A model generated the notes under the pieces. It did no database searches and had not been told where the DNA came from. It saw only the letters and a list, made by a program, of their open reading frames with translations. Positions 57,257 through 64,000 of a stretch of DNA of 64,000 bases are shown here, piece after piece (position 1 is the stretch's first letter; each line of letters opens with the position of its first letter). The position numbers and the translations under genes are program-made. The DNA is from Girardinichthys multiradiatus (lineage: Eukaryota > Chordata > Actinopteri > Cyprinodontiformes > Goodeidae), in NCBI RefSeq assembly GCF_021462225.1, contig NC_061794.1, forward strand, positions 41,602,914-41,666,913, in the 5' to 3' direction.

Positions 57257-58540
57257 TTGGGCGGCGGACGAAGGTGGAGACCTCAGCGGCCCGATCCCCA
57301 GATGCTTAGGCAGGCTCTGGGGACGTGGAATATCACCTCGTTGGGGGGGAAGGAGCCTGAGCTTGTGCGGGAGGTCGAGAGATATCGACTAGAAATTGTC
57401 GGGCTCGCCTCCACGCACAGCGTGGGCTCCGGAACCCATCTCCTTGAGAAGGGCTGGACTCTCTTCTACTCTGCAGTGGCCCACGGGGAGAGGCGGCGGG
57501 CTGGGGTGGGTTTGCTTGTTGCCCCCCAGCTCAGCCGTCTCGTGTTGGGGTTTACCCCAGTGGATGAGAGGGTCGCATCCCTGCGCCTTCGGGTTGGTGA
57601 GAGGTCTCTGACTATCATTTCAGCCTACGGGCCGAGTGGTAGTGCAGAGTACCCGGCCTTCTTGGCGTCTCTGACGGGGGTGCTGGATAGTGCCCCTACT
57701 GGGGACTCCATTATTCTGCTGGGGGACTTCAACGCCCACGTGGGGAACGACAGTGACACCCGGAGAGGCGTGATCGGGTGGAATGGCCTCTCTGATCTGA
57801 ATCCGAGTGGTGCTTTGTTATTGGACTTCTGTGCTAGTCACGGATTGTCCATAATGAACACCATGTTCAAACATAAGGGTGTCCATCAGTGCACTTGGCA
57901 CCAGGACACCCTAGGCAGGAGGTCAATGATCGACTTTGTTGTATCATTAGACCTTTGGCCACATGTTTTGGACACTCTGGTGAAGAGAGGGGCTGAGCTG
58001 TCCACTGATCATCACCTGGTGGTGAGTTGGATCCACTGGAGGAGGAGAAAGCCGGACAGACTTGGCAGGCCCAAGCGCATAGTGAGGGTCTGCTGGGAAT
58101 GTCTGGCGGAGCCCTCGGCCAGGGATGTATTCAACTCTCACCTCTGGGAGAGCTTTGACCAGATGCCGACGGATGTTGGAGACATAGAGTCCGAGTGGAC
58201 CATGTTCTCCGCATCTATTGTCGATGCTGCTGCCCGTAGCTGCGGCCGTAAGGTCTGCGGTGCCTGTCGCGGCGGCAATCCCCGAACCCGGTGGTGGACA
58301 CCGGCAGTAAGGGATGCTGTTAAGCTGAAGAAGGAGTCCTATCGGCTGTGGTTGGCTTGTGGGACTCCTGAGGCGGCTGACGGGTACCGTGGGGCCAAGC
58401 GTGCCGCGGCCCGGGCTGTGGCAGAGGCAAAAACTCGGACCTGGGAGGAGTTTGGTGAGGCCATGGAGAAGGACTACCGGTTGGCCCCGAAGCGATTCTG
58501 GCAAACCGTCCGGTTTGTTGGTTCGCATTGCCGGCAGTAA
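57257..58540 (+). pseudogene. Rex3 endonuclease and start of reverse transcriptase
   Basis: A 427-codon frame with the whole AP-endonuclease domain ([42 protein letters not shown]) and the linker to the reverse transcriptase ([39 protein letters not shown]). The internal deletion at about 58512 shifts the frame and ends it after eight foreign residues. Confidence 0.88.
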
Positions 58541-59440
58541 GTCGGACCTGTTCCCGGTGCATGTTGGACTCTGGCAGGGCTGCCCTTTGTCAGTGGTCCT
58601 GTTCATAACTTTTATGGACAGGATTTCTAGACGTAGCCAAGGGCCGGAGTGGGTCTGGTTTGGGGACCAGAGGATTTCGTCTCTTCTTTTTGCGGATGAC
58701 GTGGTCCCGCTGGCCCCCTCTAGCCAAGACCTACAGCATGCACTGGGGCAGTTCGCAGCCGAGTGTGAAGCGGCAGGGATGAAGATCAGCTCCTCCAAGT
58801 CCGAGGCCATGGTTCTGGACCGGAAAAGGGTGGCTTGTCCTCTTCAGGTTGGAGGGGAGTTCCTGCCTCAAGTGGAGGAGTTTAAGTATCTCTGGGTATT
58901 GTTCACGAGTGAGGGAAGAATGGAGCGGGAGATCGACAGACGGATCGGTGCGGCTGCCACAGTAATGGGGGCGCTGTGCCGGTCCATTGTGGTGAAGAGA
59001 GAGCTGAACCGAAAAGCGAAGCTCTCGATTTACCGGTTGGTCTATGTTCCTACCCTCACCTATGGCCATGAACTTTGGGTCATGACCAAAAGAACGAGAT
59101 CCCGGATACAAGCGGCTGAAATGAGCTTCCTCCGTAGGGTGGCCGGGCACTCCCTTAGAGATAGGGTGAGGAGCTCGGCCATCCGGGAGGGGCTCTGAGT
59201 AGAGCCGCTGCTCCTCCACATCGAGAGGAGCCAGTTGAGGTGCCTCGGGCATCTATACCGAATGCCTCCTGGACGCCTTCCTCGGGAGGTTTTCCAGGCA
59301 CGTCCCACCGGGAGGAGGCCCAGGGGATGACCCAGGACACGCTGGAGGGACTATGTCTCTCGGCTGGCCTGGGAACGCCTGGGGCTCCCCCCGGAGGAGC
59401 TGGAGGAGGTGTCTGGGGAGAGGGACGTCTGGGTGTCTCT
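58512..59440 (+). pseudogene. Rex3 reverse transcriptase, C-terminal half
   Basis: After the deletion the second half of the reverse transcriptase continues in another frame: [20 protein letters not shown], then SSLLFADDVVPLAPSS with the catalytic FADD, and [14 protein letters not shown] stop (TGA at about 59196) interrupts it; homologous sequence continues as [11 protein letters not shown] and [13 protein letters not shown] blocks to about 59440. Inactive. Confidence 0.87.
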
Positions 59441-59499
59441 GCTGCGTCTGCTGCCCCTGCGGCCCGGTCCCGGATAACGCGGAAGACGACGAGTACGAG

Positions 59500-60079
59500 T
59501 ATATTTTTGTTGATGGTGGTTACTGTTATGTCTTGGGGTTTAGACACGTTCAAAAGGCTTAGATGAGAATTTTCCAGGGAAGACACTGTTGACATGGACT
59601 TAGTTGAACAAAGGGTGGTTTTATTTCAACCAGGCCCATACCAAAAATTACAGCTCCGATCTGGAGGAATCTGAAGCTGAATGTAGAAGACTTCTCCCAA
59701 GAACTATGAACACAGCTCTTCTTTATAGGTGTACAGACAGCACACACACCGTTTCCCATGTTTAGCTCAGTTATCTGTAAGCATACAGCTACAACTATAT
59801 AAGCACAGCCAGTCATTCATATGTTGCCTTTTTTTGACATCTAAAGCCAGAAAACCAGCTGAAATCTCAGGGTTTATAAAGTAATCCTGCCCCCATCAGC
59901 ACAACATAATGTCAGGTGGTTGCTTTTGATTAAGTATGGAAAAGTTTCACATTTACAATGTGTTCCATTAAAATCATGTCATGATCGATAAAATAAAAAA
60001 CTGCGCTCTCACGACCTTAACTACGTTACTGTTGCAAAACATACTAATTGATTTGGTTACAGATGTATTCCTAAACCTC
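59500..60079. other. Intergenic or intronic sequence, nothing identified
   Basis: Apart from the target duplication at its start I recognise nothing. The block 59560-60000 has moderate complexity and might be part of a terminal repeat, but no ends were found. Confidence 0.3.
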
Positions 60080-60490
60080 TGAGTGTTCTAACTGTTGGGG
60101 TCATATCCTGGAAGTGGAAAGAAACTGGCCATAAACTGACCATGAACTGGCCATGACCAGGGGTTCATCACAGGATTTCTGACCGAGGAGTCAAAAAACT
60201 AATCAGAAGAGACATGAAACAATTAGTAAAACACTCAGCCACAATGCCTTCTAAGACTGCTCACCACACAAGACTCCACTGGTGAAGAAAAAGCAAGTTG
60301 AACCTCATTTAAACTTTGCAACACAACATTTTGAAAAGTCAATGGAAAACTAGGAGAATACGGTCTGGTTAGCTAAGACCAAATTTTAATTCTTTGATTG
60401 TATGGATGAGGAATATCCATGCACATCACTCCAAAAATACACCACACGAACAGTGAAGGTTGGAGGTGATCAGCTCGTTGATCCAAAACA
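60080..60490 (+). mobile_element. Decayed Tc1-like transposon fragment
   Basis: Order and wording of blocks such as GGTTCATCACAGGATTTCTG, ACTCAGCCACAATGCCTTCT and ACAGTGAAGGTTGGAGG resemble an eroded Tc1 transposase gene on the plus strand. No frame is open. Confidence 0.45.
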
Positions 60491-61584
60491 AACAGCCAAG
60501 GAAACTCCCAGTTTGTGTCAGAAAAATAAATTGTATCTAAAAGTGTGGCTCAGTCAATTTTCCCATCTTCCTTCTGTATATATACTGATTAACATTAATG
60601 AAAAGGAAAAAATCCAGAGTTAATGAGGAGCAGCTTCGTCTTATGTCTTTGTGCTGTTTTCAAAGTGTAGCTGGTATATTTTACATAGAAAAGCCTTTTT
60701 CGTAGAAATGTTTTTGGTTGATTTGGGAATATTGCAACTGTGTAAATGTGCTGGATTCTAACCATACGTATATAAATAAACAACACTCCATATTTAGTCA
60801 GATTCTTTAGATCAGTGATGTTATTTAGAGCCTAATATTCCATCCTTAATGGGAATAATGAATAAAAAAGAACTATACGATGGTGCAAGATACTGATATC
60901 TTAAAAAACACTCTTCACTGATGATGATGGAAAGTTTCTGACAAGTAAAAACAGCTGAAGAAGGAAATGTTTATTGTCTGCAACACTCAGATAATTCAGC
61001 AATTGCAGTAAATGTTTATCATTATTACTGATCTTACTGTGTGTCATTCTGGGGTTTCCTTAAAATATTGAAAGCTGTTGTTAAAGTTCTGAGAGGTGCT
61101 TCAGATTCTGTTTTGTTCTGCATTTGCACTGCGAATTAACATGTTTGTGCAAATGTCATGAGACTGTGTCCAATACCTGAGGTGGTCACATGAGAGCTGA
61201 CACATTGGAAAAATATTTGAATGCAATTTCAGGACACACAGACATCGCCTTTTAACAGCTTTATTCATAAGTTGCAGCAGTTACTCTCCCAGATGTGCAC
61301 ATCTGTCATATTTACCTGTGTTGTAGCTGCATTAAATGTCCTAGAACAGTTGGAGTCTAACTTCTCAGACTAAGAGAGGAAGTTAGATCGTCCTCGCTGC
61401 TTGTAGATATTCTACATGCAAAGCATTACTGCGAATGTGAAAGCAGCACAATGATGTTTACCCGCACTTCCTGCGATTTGTCGCACTGTTACCCATGTTT
61501 GTGGTAAATGTGGGAAAGTCGTCTTGTTTTTGTGCTGCAGCCTCCCCCGAGACTTCTTACTGTATTTTCCATATGTATTCATAC
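60491..61584. other. AT-rich sequence, nothing identified
   Basis: No coding exon with good splice signals and no recognised repeat. If the RING/PHD gene continues, its further exons are not visible here. Confidence 0.3.
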
Positions 61585-61850
61585 CTCTTGAGTGCTTTCA
61601 CATTTTGTCACGCTACAATCACAAACTTTAATTTATTTTTAATGGGGGGATTTTATGCGACACACAGAGCAGTGCATCATTATGAAGTGAACAAACTGCA
61701 GTAGTTGTAAAAAAAAGATGTTTTATCATTAAAAATCTGAAAAATGTGTGGCATTCATTTATTTTCACCCCTCTTTACTCTGATACTCCTGAATAAATTG
61801 CAGTGCAAGACGTTAAGGTTAAAGCGGTATTAATACTTTTACAAGTCACT
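61585..61850 (+). mobile_element. Tc1-like left end remnant
   Basis: GAGTGCTTTCACATTTTGTC and TTACTCTGATACTCCTGAAT appear in the order of the left end of the fish Tc1 family also seen at 48436-48900. The transposase part is missing. Confidence 0.6.
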
Positions 61851-62944
61851 ATCAATGTTCTCTGTTATTGCTAGAACATAAATAATATGGTTGCTCGATT
61901 ATGGAAAAAAATTAATTTGAAATCATGATTATTTAATTATTTATCTTACACAATAATGAAGCAAATAGTACTCGTAAAACTTGTATTTCTATTAAAATTG
62001 GATATTTTTTTCAGCATGTCCCTAAATACCTGATACGTGCATCAAGGCCTGCAGTAACTACTGGAGGATCTGTAAATCTCCCTGGTGTCAAATGTTTTTC
62101 AGACAGTAAGAAATCAACTAGAACTTTACATACCTGCTGTGGCAAGATGCTCAGTTTTGCAAAATAAAAGAAATAACAAACTTTATGTGTTTGCTTCACA
62201 GAAAAGAAAAGAAAAAGACGGAAGCATGTAGCTTGAAGAAGCAACAATTTGAGGTTTTTGAACATTCAGTGCCTGGAAAAAGACAAATGGTACTACCGTG
62301 AGTGACCACAAGATGGCTTCATTGTGCCAGGATAATAAAAAGTAAGAACCTGAATAAGACTGTTTTTTGCAGTAGTTTTAATAAATTTGCTAAACCTTTG
62401 CTTGGTCTTTTTATTTTTTACTTAAAGTTTGCATCACATTTTGAGCCACTTCTTTGTTTTTGCTCTAAAAGCTGTTCAAAGGTTTAGTAAAAGAATCAGT
62501 TTTACATCATTAGCAGACATTTTCTGAACAAAAGGAATCCCTCTTCATACAGTCTAAATAGCCTTTATTTAAGTTTTATGCCCTGTGACCTTTAAGACTA
62601 GAAAGGAGAAGAGGACTGCCACTGATGACAGCATTTCAACAATTCATGCTAGCTGAATATGTCAGCAGCGAAGGTCATGAATTTAAGGGGATCGAATAGG
62701 TGGAAGGTGCTGCTAAGAGAGCCTGTAATGCAGAGCTCTCCACATGTCAAATATCAGCCTTACCTAAACTGGTGTGGATATCTGTGAAAAGTGTCAAAAT
62801 GATTGGGATAATTATTAATATTAAACTTTGTGAAATTAAATATGCTTTTAATAGATTAGAATGTTTTCTTTTAATCAGAAATGATCATATAAGGTGGATT
62901 ATTGGTCATCAAGGCAAAGAATCAAAGATCCTGCTTTAGGTAAA
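61851..62944. other. AT-rich sequence, nothing identified
   Basis: No gene or clear repeat is recognised. Confidence 0.3.
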
Positions 62945-63580
62945 GCAAGCCAAACTTGTTCCCAGTTGGACTCTTTCAGGGCTGCCACTTGTCCTTGATC
63001 CTGTTTGTGGTGTTCATGGACGGCTATCACAATTTATTAATGGAGAGGAGAGTGTCTGGTTTGGGTTCTGTTGGCATTGTCATGCCATGACCTTCAGTGT
63101 GTGTTAAGAGTTTGCAGTCGAGTGTGAAGCACCAGAGATAAAGGTCAGTTCCTCTTTCCATGGTTCCTAACCAGAAAACGGTGGATCTTCCCTTCGGATC
63201 AGGGGTGAGTCTTTGCCTCCAGTGGAGTAGACAAAGTATCTCGGTGCCTTCTTAATGAGTAATGGGATGAATAGGTGGATTGGGCAGTTGTTTTTTAAGT
63301 CTGTTGTAGTTAAAAAGAGCTGAATCAAAAAGAAACCCTCACCTTTTGTCATGAAATATGGATCATGACTGGAAGAATGACATCCCAGACATGTAAATTA
63401 ACTTCCTCTGACAGGTTGCTTGGCCTCAGTCTTAAAGGTAGGGGGGTAGCTGTAAGTAGACCTAGTTCTGCTCTGAAAGGACTCAGCAGAGGTGGTGTTG
63501 GCCTCTGATAAGGAGGCTTGATGTCTCCTTTTAAAGGGAAAACCCCAGGACAGAGCTAGAAGTCACTGGAGCAACTACTG
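62945..63580 (+). mobile_element. Strongly decayed Rex3 3' part
   Basis: TTTCAGGGCTGCCACTTGTC near 62977 corresponds to the same site as 58576 in the better copy, and blocks for GVCLPPVE-, GHEIWIMTGR- and later Rex3 segments follow in order to about 63560. Many losses and stops show it is old. It may have been interrupted by the Tc1 element that follows. Confidence 0.7.
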
Positions 63581-63587
63581 GTCCCTC

Positions 63588-64000
63588 TCAAAATATTAGC
63601 ATATTGTGATAAAGTTCATTATTTTCCATAATGTAATGATGAAAATTTAACATTCATATATTTTAGATTCATTGCACACTAACTGAAATATTTCAGGTCT
63701 TTTATTGTCTTAATATGGATGATTTTGGCATACAGCTCATGAAAACCCAAAATTCCTATCTCACAAAATTAGCATATTTCATCCGACCAATAAAAGAAAA
63801 GTGTTTTTAATACAAAAAACGTCAACCTTCAAATAATCATGTACAGTTATGCACTCAATACTTGGTCGGGAATCCTTTGGCAGAAATGACTGCTTCAATG
63901 CGGCGTGGCATGGAGGCAATCAGCCTGTGGCACTGCTGAGGTCTTATGGAGGCCCAGGATGCTTCGATAGCGGCCTTTAGCTCATCCAGAGTGTTGGGTC
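63588..64000 (-). mobile_element. Tc1-like transposon cut by the window edge
   Basis: TA at 63586-63587 precedes the terminal repeat of the 21937-23546 family. After it comes the 3' end of the transposase gene on the minus strand: the stop at about 63857-63859, then the C-terminus ([27 protein letters not shown] reading from right to left) up to the window end. What is visible shows no frameshift. The rest lies outside the window. Confidence 0.92.

Larger units (their letters stand above)
57251..59499 (+). mobile_element. Rex3 insertion with 14-bp target duplication and internal deletion
   Basis: Flanked by the direct repeat TATATTTTTGTTGA at 57237-57250 and 59500-59513, so both ends of the insertion are known. 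It starts near the beginning of the endonuclease region (5' leader missing) and ends with the normal 3' end. At about 58512 the sequence jumps from the early reverse transcriptase (after CAAACCGTCC) to the middle of it (GTTCGCATTGCCGGCAGTAA), losing roughly 0.7 kb compared with the full gene. CAGGGCTGCCCTTTGTCA at about 58576 matches the other Rex3 PCR primer site I remember. It lies in the intron after the last seen RING/PHD exon. Confidence 0.93.

Overview
The window is vertebrate nuclear DNA, almost certainly from a teleost fish (probably a spiny-rayed species; I cannot name it). The evidence is multi-exon genes with GT-AG introns that encode clear orthologues of vertebrate proteins, together with typical fish repeats: Rex3 retrotransposons, several Tc1/mariner families, hAT remnants, L2/Rex1-type LINE tails and a tRNA-derived SINE. 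No prokaryotic, organellar or CRISPR-like feature is present.

Layout. Positions 1-2764: repeats and the upstream flank of the first gene. Positions 2765-10573 (+): ddx19, a DEAD-box RNA helicase of mRNA export, 11 coding exons, 485 codons. Positions 12315-12989 (-): ubxn10, a single-exon UBX-domain p97/VCP cofactor. Positions 15115-18233 (-): cptp, a ceramide-1-phosphate transfer protein in two coding exons. Positions 18.7-23.6 kb: a repeat block with two LINE fragments and one complete Tc1-like transposon with an intact 334-aa DD34E transposase. Positions 23973-44744 (+): ints11, the Integrator RNA endonuclease, 17 coding exons, 598 codons, its large introns filled with decayed transposons. 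Positions 45851-46807 (-): an intronless P2Y/LPA-receptor-like GPCR. Positions 48.4-53.7 kb: a retrotransposon block (a Rex3 copy lacking its 3' part, then an AT-rich LINE with reverse transcriptase and RNase H). Positions 54040-56910 (+): the first five exons of a RING + PHD gene resembling PHRF1; its 3' part is not found here. Positions 57.2-64 kb: a Rex3 copy with a 14-bp target duplication, decayed elements, and a Tc1 copy cut by the window edge.

The host genes are ordinary housekeeping or signalling genes and do not form a shared pathway, although cptp and ints11 are also close together in other vertebrates. I found no new multi-gene system. The most informative part is mobile-element biology: one intact Tc1 element with two internally deleted relatives whose deletions each sit on a 5-bp microhomology, Rex3 insertions with readable target-site duplications, and a perfect 19-bp hairpin in an ints11 intron. 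All exon borders were read by eye from splice signals, reading frame and remembered orthologue sequences; no alignment or transcript data were used.
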